Program-made: the position numbers and the translations under genes
Assembly (NCBI RefSeq): GCF_954871325.1
Contig: NC_088777.1
Span: forward strand, 10,765,366 to 10,829,365
Source of the DNA: Gordionus sp. m RMFG-2023
Lineage: Eukaryota; Nematomorpha; Gordioida; Chordodea; Parachordodidae
DNA length: 64,000 nt
Direction: 5' to 3'
The notes under the pieces: generated by a model
The model's input: the letters and a program-made list of their open reading frames with translations, nothing else
Database searches by the model: none
What the model was told of the DNA's origin: nothing
Shown: positions 13,501 through 28,500 of the stretch, one piece after another
Layout of the letters: every line of letters starts with the position of its first letter
Numbering within the stretch: position 1 is the stretch's first letter

Positions 13501-16500
13501 CCCGGACTATTTTTTATCAAAAATTTTCAGGCCCTGCCCGTATTTTTTTAAAATATATTTTAATTTTTTTGATTTTTACAGCTAATAATGGCGATTTCAA
13601 ATATTTGGTTTTAAAATATACGGCCGGGCGTAAATTTAAAAAAATGGCTTAAAGCTGGGCCTGCAGGTCTCTCCAGTGACCTCATGGTGGTTCAAGCGCA
13701 ATGAATTGTTCAAGGACCTTCAACGCTTAGCGTCTTGTGAACAGTCCACATGTGAGTACGATTAGTGACAATGGTAGGTGCAGAATTGGTTATGGTGACC
13801 GCCATGATCTTCAAACGAAAACGGGATCTGCGAGGACCAGTTTAACGCCATTGGGACTATCCAAGGTTTGCGACTGCATGAGGTTTTAGATTGGATAAAA
13901 AAAGTGGGGGAGAGAAGTAGTAATTATAATTAGCAACCGAACGGGAGGGGGGGGGTTGGCAGACAAGAATAATCAAACCACATCATATGGTTTTGGAGAT
14001 GGAGGAAAGTTTGAATTGTTGGGGGTTATTGAATGGGATGCGGATATATAGGTGATTAATATCATATGCATAAATGGTTTATTTGGCAATAATTACATGA
14101 AGTTCAAGTTATATATATAAAAATAAACTACGAATAAGAAGTGGGGCAGGAACAATGATGTTATTGGACAAAAACATGGCAATAAAGATTTTAAGATGGT
14201 TCGAATTAGAGATCTGCATCCACAACCCAAATTTTTTTTAAAAGGAGTATAAAGAAAAAATCTCAATAAATATTCATTATTTATATTCTCTATTTAAAAT
14301 GTTATGCATTAGATTTAAATATTCAGCAATCATTCTATTAACAAAATTATTATATGAAAATTAATAGTCAATATTTTCCAACTCCTGACTTTTATAATTA
14401 TTTTTTATTAATTTTGCACAATTGTAATATTCAATCAGGCAAAAAAGTAAAAAATAATATTTTCAGGACAATGGGTTATATTTTTATTGACGATGTTATC
14501 GCCTGCAGAACTCTTGTTTAAATAATATGGGGCAGGACAATATGGTTACTTTTTTTGAGAACAGTTTAAGAAAAAGGATGCGATATGGTGGACGGACGTG
14601 CGTCAATTAAATTACTCGTTTTTATTTTATTTACTATGTTATTTAGGCGAAATTTATATTTATAACCTTAAACGTTCCAAGTATAGATATCCACCTTCTC
14701 ATAATTATTTTCGCATTATTATCATTATTATTGAAAGGTCAATGCCCATGCTAAAACATTTTACTAACTAAATCTGTGTAGGGTTAATTAGATAGATTTG
14801 AATAATCGAATATTTTCAATTCTAGTCAGATTAGGATGGACTTTCTTGAATAATAATAATCACTTTTTAATCCGCTTGAAATGATTTTCGGCGTAAAAAA
14901 CACCTCCTTCGATCATAAATTTTTGTTAGTATAAAATTTTATTATACGTCATACAAATCTAGATGCTTAAGGAATGAGGATCGACATGTAAATTTGACAA
15001 CAATTATTTATATAAGCTGAGTACAGTTGATGCGCATATAGAATGAATTTTTTTTAATTTAAGAATGCCTCTAAAACTAGGATTAACTTCTCAGATTTGT
15101 AGACTAATTAAAATAAAGGATTTTAAAATTGATTTGATAAGGCCTTTGTAACTGAACTATCAATTTCAATGTTTTCTCTATAGTGTCTTTGCTGCATGAT
15201 AAATTTTGATGAAGAAATAAGTTCAACGGCATCTTTGTGGCAAATTTCAAAAGTTAATTAAAAATATGCAAAATCTTTAAAAATAAGATTTGAAAACTTT
15301 TTTTTATTTTCATCAAATGCGATACTCCAATTGGAGATCCAAATGGAATCAATAAGAATATAGAAATATAAATTAGATAAAAATAGATAGCATGATTAAT
15401 AAAGTGGATAGAGATATTGAAGGAGCTTACCACCAAAAAAGGTGAAAGCTAAAAATTAAAAAAAAAATTAACGAGGTTCAATAGATTTTTAACTATCTAA
15501 TAAAAAATCAAATATTTTTTAATTATAATCAGATTTGAATATTTTTCATTTTATTAATTCGAAATATTTCAGATGTTACTTTCTACTGCGCTCAAAAGAA
15601 AAACATAATATATCAAAAGATTTTAAAATCTCATAAAAACTTTCATTTGATCTGTCAGATTTTCTTTATAATGTATAATAAATTGAAAATTAAATAATGC
15701 ATTTTAATTATATAATAAATTAAATAGAGAATAAAATATATATTGACTTCTTTTGGCACTAACTTCCTAGCACTCTTTAGGGCATCGCATTATATCGAAG
15801 ACCGAAAATACAAAGAAGGTTTTAAGTTAGACAAAAAATAGGTGCCATGGATTAAATGATGAGATTTGAAATATTTAGTTTTTTTCAAAAAAATAAGCAT
15901 TTTATATTTTTTTTCATATGCCATATTCTGCTATACCCGACTTCGGATAATCCCGATACCAAAAACAGTTCTTAAGTCTTTTGGCGTTAAAAATACTTAA
16001 AGAAAGGTAGGGAAAACATATAAATAAAAACTGACCGGTAAGGCCAAACGAATAGGTAATGATTGCTGGGTTTCCCATTGAGCAAGGTTGAAGAAAGAGC
16101 TATATTTTGCGAGGATACCAATAGGTAGTACCTATCTCCTTCCTTTTCTGCACCTTCATCGTCAGGATGGTTAATAGCTGACGAGAGCAATTTGCACCTT
16201 TTAGAGGGTTCGGTTGGCACTAAGCTCACCTTGTAACCAGTTGCTTTAAATATTTTGGTTAAAATTAATCTATTTTTTAAAAAACAATTAATATAATTGG
16301 AAAAATTAAAATCATTTAAAAAATATAGTATTTTTTGATATATGTATATTCTATTCTCATTTAATGGACTAGAAAATTGTATTTAAGTTTCTTCTTATTT
16401 TACAAATAATTATTTTCCCATTTAAATAATCAACTAAAGTGATTAAAGGAATAAAATTTACTAAGGCATTCTTATATATTAATAATTTCCTTCAGTTATA

Positions 16501-19500
16501 AATTAAAAGGCTTTAAGTCATTTTAAATTTACGGCCTAATATTCTTCCCAACGTATCTACCTTGGTTACCGCAACCTAAATAGCCAAAATACGTGAATAA
16601 AAAATAGCATGGATGCGCATATTTTTTTAAAAAAATATCGAATTGGTGCGCACACCATTCGCTGGAAAAAGTTTAAACACTTCACTTTATATGTGATCCA
16701 ATAGAAAGAAGAAAAAATACATGACCGCTGAAACTAAAAAAGCTGAAAATGGCGAATTTTATTCGAGTACCTGTAGTTTGATCCAAATTAGCCATTACCC
16801 AATTATCCTAGAGACAAATATATTATGCTCTAATCTAAAAAAGTTTTTTATGAATATAAAAGCAGTTAGGCATGTCAGTCAATTGATCGAAAGAGTATCA
16901 TTTTGAATATAAAAGAATATTTTGATTGGATCTCAATAAATAAATATAATAATTTTGTTAAAGCTATTTTGGAGTTCAAAGGGATACATGTAACTTGGCA
17001 AGATGCTTAAATTGAAAAACACATAATTCAATCATACCATAATTTTATAATTTCTTCACCTGAAGAAAAAAAAGATACGTTTGAAAAATAAAAAACAATC
17101 CAAATACATGTGCTCACACTGCTGATAATTTATTGAATCCCCAATATAAGGGTCTTACTAGTAGTGAGTTTGATAAAGCATGTGATATAATACAAGAACT
17201 AGACATTTTACAAGGTGATGATAATCAAAATATTTTAGTGATAAAAATTTCAGAAGTAAAAGCGGCGGTATATTTAATAGTCTAAATATGTGGAAATCAG
17301 TAACTTTCATAAAAAATAATCAGATTTAGGGCTCAAATTATTGGAATGGGCTTTGTTCACCCTTGAACATTAAGAGAAGTGTCTAATATCTTACTAACAA
17401 TTCCTAGTTACACTTTTTTTAGGTCGGTTTGGGGTAATATTTATATGGAAAAAGGATATCGATTAAAGATCTCGACAACCAAAAAATTGCTAAGAGTATA
17501 TCATAACCTAAGATTGATTAAAAATATTAAAGAAAATGATAAAATTAAATATAAATCAGAACAAGACTCTGCCATGGAGAGCGAAACATTAATTATAGAA
17601 TTTATAATTTAATATTACATAGATTCATTTTTTATTATTATATATAAAATAGTTAATTTTATTTGAATTTGACATTTTACCGGTCAAATATGGGTAAATT
17701 GACCAATCACATATACAACCCTGCATAGAAGTATCTATTAAATCCTGGTCTTATCCCTCCCCTTCCCCAATATCAGATAATTGAACATTCAAGGTTAAAA
17801 ATTTACCTTACCAACGTAGCTAGACCTAACTAGTTAATTTACTCGAATCCAATGGTTGCATTATAATTATTTTAATTTTTTTTTCAAAAGATGATGTTAA
17901 TTATTTGTCCTACTGTAATATATTATTTTATTGTCTAAATCTATTATTATTTTTAATTGCTATAGAATAATGCATGTTCTAAATAATAAAAATAATCATT
18001 TTATAGCTGGAAAAGGTTGCATAGTACAATTATTTCACCCTCAGATTTTCTTATATGTATAAATATTATAAAACTGATCTAGTATAATAAATGTTCATTG
18101 TAAATATTACCATCTGACATTTCGGTTATTTTTCATCTTAAATAGAAGTAAAAATTGGATAAAAAATATTAAATGATTAAAAGCATTTAGTGTTGTTAAA
18201 CGGCTCGATTTGAGTCGATTATTAAAAAAGACTAACTCAATATTTTATCCAGAATAATATTGCACAAGCCTGAAGAGATTGTTCATAGATGACATATAGG
18301 TCTAGACAAATATTAGCGAAATCTCGAGGCTTAAGCAATATTTTTCTGGCTAAAATATTGTAGCCGTCTTTAAAATCGGCTCAAAACAAGCCGTAAACAA
18401 CACTAGCATTACAAGGGGATTCATTATAGTGTTGTTAAAAGGGTCGATTTTTAAAAATGGCTACCAATATTTTAGCCAAAAAATATTACGCAATATAAAA
18501 TTACAGATATCATTGCTAGTACAAGAATTACGAATATGAATTTCAAACTTTAATTTAAAAAAATTAAAACACATTTATAAAAAAGGATCTAACACAATTT
18601 AATATATAATAAAATAAAATTGTAAAGGTAACAAATTCCCAAAAAATATATTAACAGGTTAAAGTTACCCTTTTCAAAATGTAACTAGTTAAAATTCCAC
18701 AAAAAAGGGTAAATGTTTGATTACACCAAAGTTATTGAAGGAGGATTCGATCCTAATTTTGACAATTTGCCCAGATTTATGATTTCCTCTTAAGTTTGGG
18801 ATAGTGATCGAGATCATTTTATTAAATATTCGGCCCTTTTAAAAAATTTCATTTTTTACTTAAAAAGTATATAAATAATATCTATCTCCGTCATATTTTA
18901 TTTTCCTCATAAATTTTATCTAGACAACATTTATGAATTTGATATAGATTTATTGAATTAAAAATAAAATAAATTATTTGTATATATTTTCTATTTTATT
19001 TGTATTTTATTATTGTAGTAAATTCTTTCCTAAGTACCTAAAATAAATATATATCAATCTATATCGTCAATTAAGTTTATATAAATTATTTTATTGTCTT
19101 ATCATAGTGTATTTTTTCTATTCTATATTTTCAAAAACACCACAATATATTCATAATATGTAATAAAAAAATTAAATAATGAATGCGTTTTCAATTTCTT
19201 TTTCGACGTTCTTTCTTTTTTCAAATTGTCACCTCATCCATATATGACATTTACTAATGTCTATTATAGATCTAGAAGAAAATGCACATAGTTAGGCAGA
19301 TAGAAATGAGAACCTTTTCCTCAACTCCTATAATAATAGTTATCATTTCTTAAAATAGAGATTTCCTTCATTCTGTGAGGACAGTGACATTAGCAGCAAT
19401 AATTCACCCTTAATTGGCCTCATATCAATTTGCCAAGGTTAATTACCCATTTGGAAAACCTGCAGGATCAAATACATGAAGATGCTTATTCAAATGATTG

Positions 19501-22500
19501 TATAGAAAAAAACGATACTTTCTTGGAAAAAATTCGCAAAATGCGCTTTTCTTTAATAATCTTTTTTATTCAAATGATGATTTAAGATATTTTGTTTACT
19601 GATATAATTAAAAATTTATAATACCTTTGCCATCAGGAGCGCTTGTTTAGTAAAGCTAAATATGTTTTTAATGAAAGACGGGTGCTAATGATAATAATTT
19701 AGAATTTTGATTACAAATAGATATATTAATATTGTTATATTATTCTATTAATCACAATAAATTTACATTGTATTTAATTTAATTTTATATTAGTTAATTG
19801 TGCATAAATTTTTTTCAGAAATTTATAAAATAAGAAAAGTGTGGTGATCGCGATCCTTTTTTTAAAGAAAGGTTGATCCTGGATTTCGAACTTTTATTTT
19901 GAAAAGATAGTTATCTAGATTTGATCCTTTAAAAAGAATCGATTAACATGGGTTACACATTAACAACACTACCAGTTATTATTTTTAAAACTGAAATAAC
20001 CAGTCTATTAGTTTTATATGCAAAGCATTTTATATGCACATCCTGGTGTACTATACTCTCCATTCGATATCAGTCAAATTTTGAATAGCTTCTAAAAGGT
20101 TGTATTGGTACAACCCCTAAAAAAAATAGGTTTCAATAACAATAAACAAGGGGCGAGAAGACATAGAATGAAATATTACAAATGCAAGCAGTAAAAATAA
20201 ATAATTTTACGCAATTCAGCTGAGCTGTAAACCAAATTTTCGTGTTCTTCGAAACTTTCCTTGATTAACTTACGCAAGTTTCCTTCACTAGGATTAAGGG
20301 ATGTCGAATCTGTACTCTTAGTTTCCTCTGGGATAATAATGGACTCCGGTTCCAAGAATGGTTGCTCGTTTTTGGCCTTGGAGGAAATGATATCTGTGGC
20401 ATAAATAACTTAGAAAAAAAATTCTAAGAACTTATTATACTTCTTTCTTTAATTCGTTTTTTTTTTAAATTTCTTAAAAGCTAAAAAAAAAATTAAATAT
20501 ACTGGCTTCGGTAGATTCGTTGCAGTTAGTGGTAGGCGGCGTTTTGCCGATATTATCTTTTGCTTTATTGTAAGTTCCCTTGAGGTTGGTCTTTTTTCCT
20601 AATGACGACTTTTCAACTATATTTTCCGATTTTAAATTGACAATAGGGTTATTGTCGCCGTCTGTCACCTGAATTTCTGGGTGGCCCATTAATCGTTTCT
20701 TTAAATTTTATTATTTAGAAAAATAAATTGTTTTGACAAATGTAAAAAAATACGATCATGATCAGCTGGTTTATTGATCATGTCCGCATAGTTTGTATTC
20801 AATCCTAAGTGGTGCATTTGATTTTAAATTGTTACTAAAAAATTTGCCCAGTATGCTAACCCAAATTTAATTCTTATACTGTGTTGTGCAGATTTGATGG
20901 AAACCATTTCCGTATTCTTCAACTTATTTGCAAATAAAATTATTTAACTTATAATAACTGTTAAAAATATTAATATGTTATCTTATCAATTTTTGCAAGT
21001 GTGAAATAATTTATATTATAAATTAAAAAAATATGGAAATTTTTCCCATCAAATCTACATAATAGTGCGCACAAATTGAGCGTTTCAAACGTTGCGTTGC
21101 AAAAGCAAATAATGCATTTCAATTCCATTCGCTTAAATTGGGCACATTTCCGTTTTCCAATTTCACCCATTTCAAAAACACGTAACTTGATTTGCTTTTT
21201 TGGAAGCTTTTTTTAATAATAATAATTTAGATTTTGATACGAGAAGAAATGGATACTACTTCAAAAATGTAATAATTTATTTATAAATTATGAGATTATT
21301 TTTAATGTGAATTGATATATTAATATTTTTAGGGCATGGGATGGCACCAATACCAAAAAATTTCTCAATTATTTAGGAATAGATGAAATGATCTGGTATC
21401 AGGAACATCCTGATCATAAGAAGTTTATGATTATAATGGAACATTTGACCAATATTGGATCTAAGTATATATATAAATGAGCATGATTACATTTATTCAA
21501 TGCTAGCCACAGTACGATACCTTATGCCAATGTCTGAAAAAAAACAATTAAAAATTAAGACCAGATTAATATAATTTAGCTTGATAAGTAGTCTGGATAT
21601 GGAGGATCAAAGACCTCTTATAAATAGTTAGAATATTTAAAATTTATAGAGCCTATGATTGCTGATAGGCCAACCATTATTTATTTTGATACTGGTGAGA
21701 GTATTCAAAGAGTTAATTCATTCCAAAGCTAAAAATTGGATGAAAAAATGTCGAATTTTATAAGTAAGAAGCCATCTCTAAATAGGTAATAATAATCTTA
21801 AAAAGTTTATATTATATCAAGATTATTTCTACTTTCAAAGGATGAAGGGCTAGATGCTTTTAGTATGCCTACCCAATATCTATTTAAATCTGATGTACTA
21901 AATTCTTTAACTCCATCACGATAAATTATTCCATAAAACCACTAATAGAATCATCAATAGAAAATGGTGAAACAGCTCTTCAAATATTTAATAGCATAGA
22001 ATAAATTATTTGTATACATATGTTTAAGAGATTATCTTGTATTTATATTTTTATTTAATAGAATAAATTATTTCTATATATATGTATTTAATTGTTTATA
22101 TATTTTTCTAAATAAAGTTTTTATTTATAAATATAGTGTCCAAATTTATTATTAAAGATTGAAAAATTACATTAAAATTGGCTTTAAATAAAAATATTTA
22201 ATTCTAGAAATTATAATATCTTTAATAAATAACCCATTAACTAGTTTTTGTCTGCTGATAGAGAATGGTCCAGTGGTCAGGTTTGACATTGTATCTTTTA
22301 CATATAAAAATATAAGGTACTAAAATATTTGTTAAACCTGTGTCATCAACATCAGCAGCTATTCCTTCATTGCTTAATTATGTAACAAGCATATTGTTTT
22401 AAAAATAATTTTAATATGCCAGTAATTTCTATTGGTCTACTTAAAAGTTCAATTTTTTACAATACCACAAAAATTGCGTTCAACACTAACACAAGCATGT

Positions 22501-25500
22501 GATAATCTCGTTATATTCTCTTTCCTCTATTCTTGCATAATTAAAGAACTGAGATGTTATTAGATCACTTTCCATTGTAACATACTCAGAGAATAATTGC
22601 TTTTCAATATATATAGGTAATGTTTTTCATCTGCTTTTCCTCCTTCTTTATGTTTTAGTAATAAATTTATGCCAACATTTTTTCTTGATCCATGCTAATA
22701 AACTACAATTAAAAAATTATAAATAATTTTAAAATGCTGACTCAATTTAAACGAAGCAAGCGTTACGTTTTTTATTAAAAAAGTATGGCAAAACGTGAAG
22801 GTTCGTTTTGTGCTCACTATAATGGTGGCTGATGATGCATTTCCATTCTCATCTTATTTGATGAAACCCTATCCTAAAAAAGGTCTATCTAGATTATCAC
22901 ATGCCCGTGTGTGTTAAACGCAGTTTTGGAGGTATTGTAAAAAAATTGAACTTTCAAGTAGACCAATAGAAATTAGCCTGGTTTATATTGAAATTATTGT
23001 TAAAACAATATGCATATTACATAATATAATTATAAGCAATGAAGGAATAGCTGCTGATGTTGATGACACAGGTAAAACAAATATTATAGTACCTTATATT
23101 TTCTTTATATGTAAAAGATACAGTGCACAACCTGACCACTAGACCATTCTCTATCAGCAGACAAAACAAATCATCAATAATTGAATCAAGAATTTAAGAA
23201 AAAAATAAAAAGATTTTAAACTCTTAATTATTTTTTATATATCAATGTTATATTTAATCAAATAATGTAATTGAATATTTAGAATATCACTTAATAAATA
23301 AATTTATATAATAAAATAAAATTGTGTTTAAATTTTGAAATCTTTATTCTGATTACCTTATACCAGAATTTATTTGAAGTAAAAATATAAATACAAGATA
23401 ATTTCTTAAACAATACAATAGATCTTTTCAATTATGTTGTTAAATATTTGAAGAGCTTCTTCACGATTTTCTATTGATGGTTCTAAAGAATTATTTACCA
23501 TGATGGAGTAGAAGAATTATAGTGCTTCAGATTTAAATAAGTATTGGGCATACTAAAAGCAACAAGCCCTTCTTCCATTGAAGGTCAAAATAATCTTGAA
23601 GAAATATAAGCTTTTTAAGATTATTATAAATTTTTCCTATTTGGAGATAGCTCTGATTTATAAGATTCAACAATTTTTCATCCAATTTTTTGCTTCAATT
23701 TTTGGCTTTGGGATGAATAAACTCTTTTAATACTATCGCCATCAAAATTACTGTATTTAGCCTATCAGCAATCGTAGGTTCCATAAATTTTAAATATTCT
23801 AACCATTTATAAGAGGTCTTTGATCCTCCAGATCCAGACTTCTTACCAAGCTTAATTTTATTAAGCTGATCTTTTTAATTGTTTTTTGAGGGGGATTCTT
23901 CTTCTAGCCTTAAATAAATGTAAGCATACTCATTTATATTTTTACTTAGATCCAATAATGGTCAAATGTTCTATTATAATTATAAACTACCAGATCATTT
24001 CATCTATTCCTAAATAATTGAGAAATTTGTTGGTATTGGCTCCATCCCATGCCCCAAAAATATAAATATATCAATTCACATTAAAAAAAATCTCATAATT
24101 AATAAATGAATTCTTACATTTTTGAAGTAGTATCTATTTCTTCTTGTATTTTTAAATGATAAATTTGTTTTATTTCATATGCGTACATAATTCAATAATA
24201 TAAATTTAAAAAAAGTATTTTAAATTTTTTTTTCTATTAAAACTTATAAAAATATGTAAACAATAATACAAAAAACATAAAAAGAGAACATGCTACCATA
24301 AAGAAGAGTATAGTTAATTTAAAGAAAACTTTATAAATGACTAAAACATATTTTAGTGATATATATGTATATACTCAGCATTAGGGATGCGAACCTGAAC
24401 CATCATGTTTTTGCTGACGCAGAACCCAAACCCTTTTTTAAAAGTTGAAGGAAGTATCAAATAAAAGGTTTAAAAAGATTTCTCAAAATAATAAATTGTA
24501 TTTAAAAAAATTCATGAATAATAAACATTTTCTTCGCATTTTAAAAAATTTTCAGTTTTTTGCATCCCACTTTAGGTAAAATTTTATTATAAATGATAAT
24601 TTAATATGCTAATAATATAAATACTTTGCTTATTTTGTTTTTTTTTTAAATCAATTTTAGTAAGTAAAATATTGGGACAAAAACATAAAATCATAAAAGG
24701 AAAATAAAATCCAATATTTCTATATAATCTATTTAAATTAAAATATAAGCAAATTATGATGAGTACTTTTTCGGATTTAATAATATAAAAAATATGATTT
24801 TAAAATTTTTTTGCTAATAAATTATGTTTATATAGGGGAATAAAATAAAATATATTATTTAATAATATAGTCAATTTTCTTTGTGCTCCCCAAGCCCTGA
24901 ACCCGGATTTTTTGGCAAAGAGTTCAAGCGTGTATTAGATTATCATTTTGGGTAATATTAATTACTGAAAATTTAACAATAAATTTCACAGGAAAAGGGA
25001 AGTGGAAAAAATGAATCCTTGTTATATTAATAACTTTGCCTTATGACTTATTTTCCTCCGGGAAATATAACTTTTTATTATAAAATTGGATCTAGTTAAA
25101 AAACGCGGTTTGATCAAAAATCGATTTTGATAAAAAAAACTCATAATTTTTTACCAATCCTATTTCTTAATTTTATTTAATTCTAACATGATAAAAAAAA
25201 TATTCCAATCTCTTTAGATGATAATCATTTTTCGAAAAAAAATGGCCGAGATCATAGCCCTTAAATAAAATATTATAGGATATAATATCATCGAAATCTG
25301 ATAAATTTACATCGTTGATATTATCTTCTTTATCCCAATTCTTCGTACAATTTCCCTTGATCAGTCTTAGAGCCGTTAACCAGCTATTCAGGTCTGTCTC
25401 CGTTTCGGCAGCTGCTAAGGTAACTATGTTCTGATTCTTAGTCCCCTTGGATACGATTTCGAAAGTTAGCGGACGACCCTTATTCGGCTTGTCTTTTATC

Positions 25501-28500
25501 TAATTTTAAGGAAGTGTCAATCGTAAGAGTATGATAGCGTTGATAAAGTATTTGACCGATTGGTCTTACTAACAAATGTTATAAAATCGAATATTTAATT
25601 TTTAGATTTTCTGGAAAAGGCCTACTTAGTCTTACTCATAATACTTAAGTTTTGACCAAATTATCGTGTTTGGGTGGCTCTAGCAGTAACATTAGTAAAT
25701 TTTTTATATCCAAGTAGATTATGGGTAGAATGAGAAAGGGGTATTGTGGTAATCCAATGTTAGATTGATAAAGAGATAAATTTAGAAAATGGAGGAGAGT
25801 TAAAAGATCGGGATAGATGAAGGTATAAAATATGAAAGTGGAAGTTAATTCCGGAGACCCGAGATTATAATGGTCTAAAAGGAAGGGACTGAAAACCAAA
25901 ACAAAAAGTTTTTAAATTAAAGCAAAAATTATTTTTGAATATTTCAAAACCAAAATGGATATTTTATGTTTCATCAGCCCTATGTCTGAAGTTAAAAAAA
26001 AACATTAATTTATGTTAAAAAGTTGGTAATTTTTCATTTTCTACGTTTCCTTTACTCATTAGGAATTTAATTCTCCTAATCTTAGCTAGCATAACCGGCA
26101 AAACTATCAAGCGCTACCTTTTTCTAATTATCATTATTGTAGGTTTAAACTTCTATAATTTGGGCCCAAAATTTTTTAAAAAAATTAGGGCCGGGATTAA
26201 ATTTTTAAATTTGATACCATTCAATTTTGTGAAATAATGATATATTTTTAAAATTCTCGCCAGAATCAAGGAGCCAATATTATTATCAGTATATTATTTT
26301 TGTTCTGCAATTAAAAAAAATAATTTTTCTATATTTAAATAAACTCGGGCCGTGCCAAAGGGGGGCAAATAATTTTTACATCGGATCGGGCATTTCGAGA
26401 CAAATAAAAAAAATTCGTTCGGGATCTGGTTGGACATTTTTAAAAATTTTGAGCCGGAATGGGTTAGAAAAATAAGACTCGATGCAGATCATTAGTATAA
26501 ATATTTATAAATTAAATCTTTATGATTATCACGCGATAAAAATAATAGTTTGATTGGATAAATAAATATGACTCTATGATAATAATTAAAATGTCAAAAC
26601 ATTATTTTATTAAATAAAAAATATATTTATAATTGATATTTTGTGATTTTTTGAACATAAGGGGATGGATGGAGCCCCTTAGAATAAAATTTCGCCCTTA
26701 ACTCAATTTAGACCAAAAGTGGACATAGAACCTTACAATAATAAGGCACCGATATATTATATTACCCCAACTCATTATATCCTACCTCTTATAGGTGTAT
26801 ATTAATTTATGTTAATATTAATTTTTAAAATTATAAAAAAAAATATGTTTCAAAAGGTGTCACCTTATGCATAGATATCCGCCTACTAGACTAAAATCAT
26901 TAAAATGTGCGACTATGTTAATTTATCTATCCTAATTTAATAAATTAACTATAACCTGCTTATTAATTTTTTTTTAAAATTATATTATACTTTAATCATT
27001 TATAGGCTTTTTAAGTTTTACTTTGTTCAAATATGTGAAGAGTGTATAAGGCCTCAAATATCCAAATTCGTGAGTCTGAGCATTATAAATTCAAATAAGA
27101 GAAAAAATTTTGGCAGAAAGAGAGTTAACAGATTATTCATAAGTCTATCTACCAGCAGAGGTATATTACAATATAAAAATATTGGGGGTTTTTGATCCTA
27201 CTGAAAATAGTGGATGTCTAAAGACAAATAATAAAAGAGAATATTATTTTTAAAAAAAACTGTTAGTAAAAATGGGTTAAGAAATATTATACGTTTTGGG
27301 CGAAAATAATGATAATTTGGCATGGTAGGGTGAAAACTTTCAACAGTTACATATTTTAAGTCATAATACATTTTAATCAAAGTTTAGGACCTTCTTTTAA
27401 AATTTATAGGAAGAAGAATCCATTTCATAATTTCCAGGAATCCATTTTGGAACCAGTTACAACAACAGTGCATGTATTTTATATATGTCGTTTAACATGT
27501 GTGATTCATGTTATGAGGTTTATTTATGTGTTTAGATACTTTTAACTTTTTTTAATCTCTTTAACAGAATTAGGAACAGGAACCAAAATTCCCGGAACCG
27601 CATCTAATTTAGGAAACGTGAACCAACCTTTTTAAAAGAATATGCAGAATCGTATTTAAATTTTAAAATAATAGAAAATGTTTTTTTTTAAAATAAGGCC
27701 ATGTCCTAAATCTGATTTAAAAATTAGCAAAAATTTAAAAACTTCCAAAAATATTTAAATTTCAATCAAATCGTGTGTTAAAATTTTCTAGAATTATGTT
27801 TGGGACATGTTTTTATTTTTATATTAAAAAGAGCTTATTTTTTTTATTCCGTCAAAGTTACGGAAGTTTCCAAGTTTAATTTTTATTTTAAAAAAGCTAT
27901 CGGATATCAAATGAAGTCGTTGGTTTAATTAAGAAAATTTTGCTTTGGCCAAATTTTTTGTAAAAATAAAAAAATAATAATTAATTAATTAAAATTGTCA
28001 CCTTTCTAGGTTGCATTTTGTCAAAAATTATTATCCTTTTAATTTAATAATACTTAATAAAGACACCAAAAAAGGTAGAAAAAATATAATATAAAATGCG
28101 AATTATGGAGAAAAGATAATTTCTCTCAAAAAATAGAATTGGAAGGGACTTTTTTAGGCTATGTTCAAAGCTATTTTTTGTTGTTAAAATTTTGACTTTT
28201 GGTTAGCCTTAATCTATTTCATTTGTGGACAATCACATCATAAATAGATTAGATATTTAAAATACTATAAGTTAGGACACCTTTTCCCTTTTTTAATTAT
28301 TAACCATATATTTTTTAAAAAATAGGAAATGTCTACATGATTAAATTGTCAGTATAGCAACACTAATAATTAAAATATTATATAAATTTTATTTTAAATG
28401 TTTTTTTAATTAAAATTTCGGATTTTTCATTCCTACCAGTTATCTTTCGAAATAAAATAGAAATTCTGCAAACCTATGAGGTTTAAATATACTTTATGTG

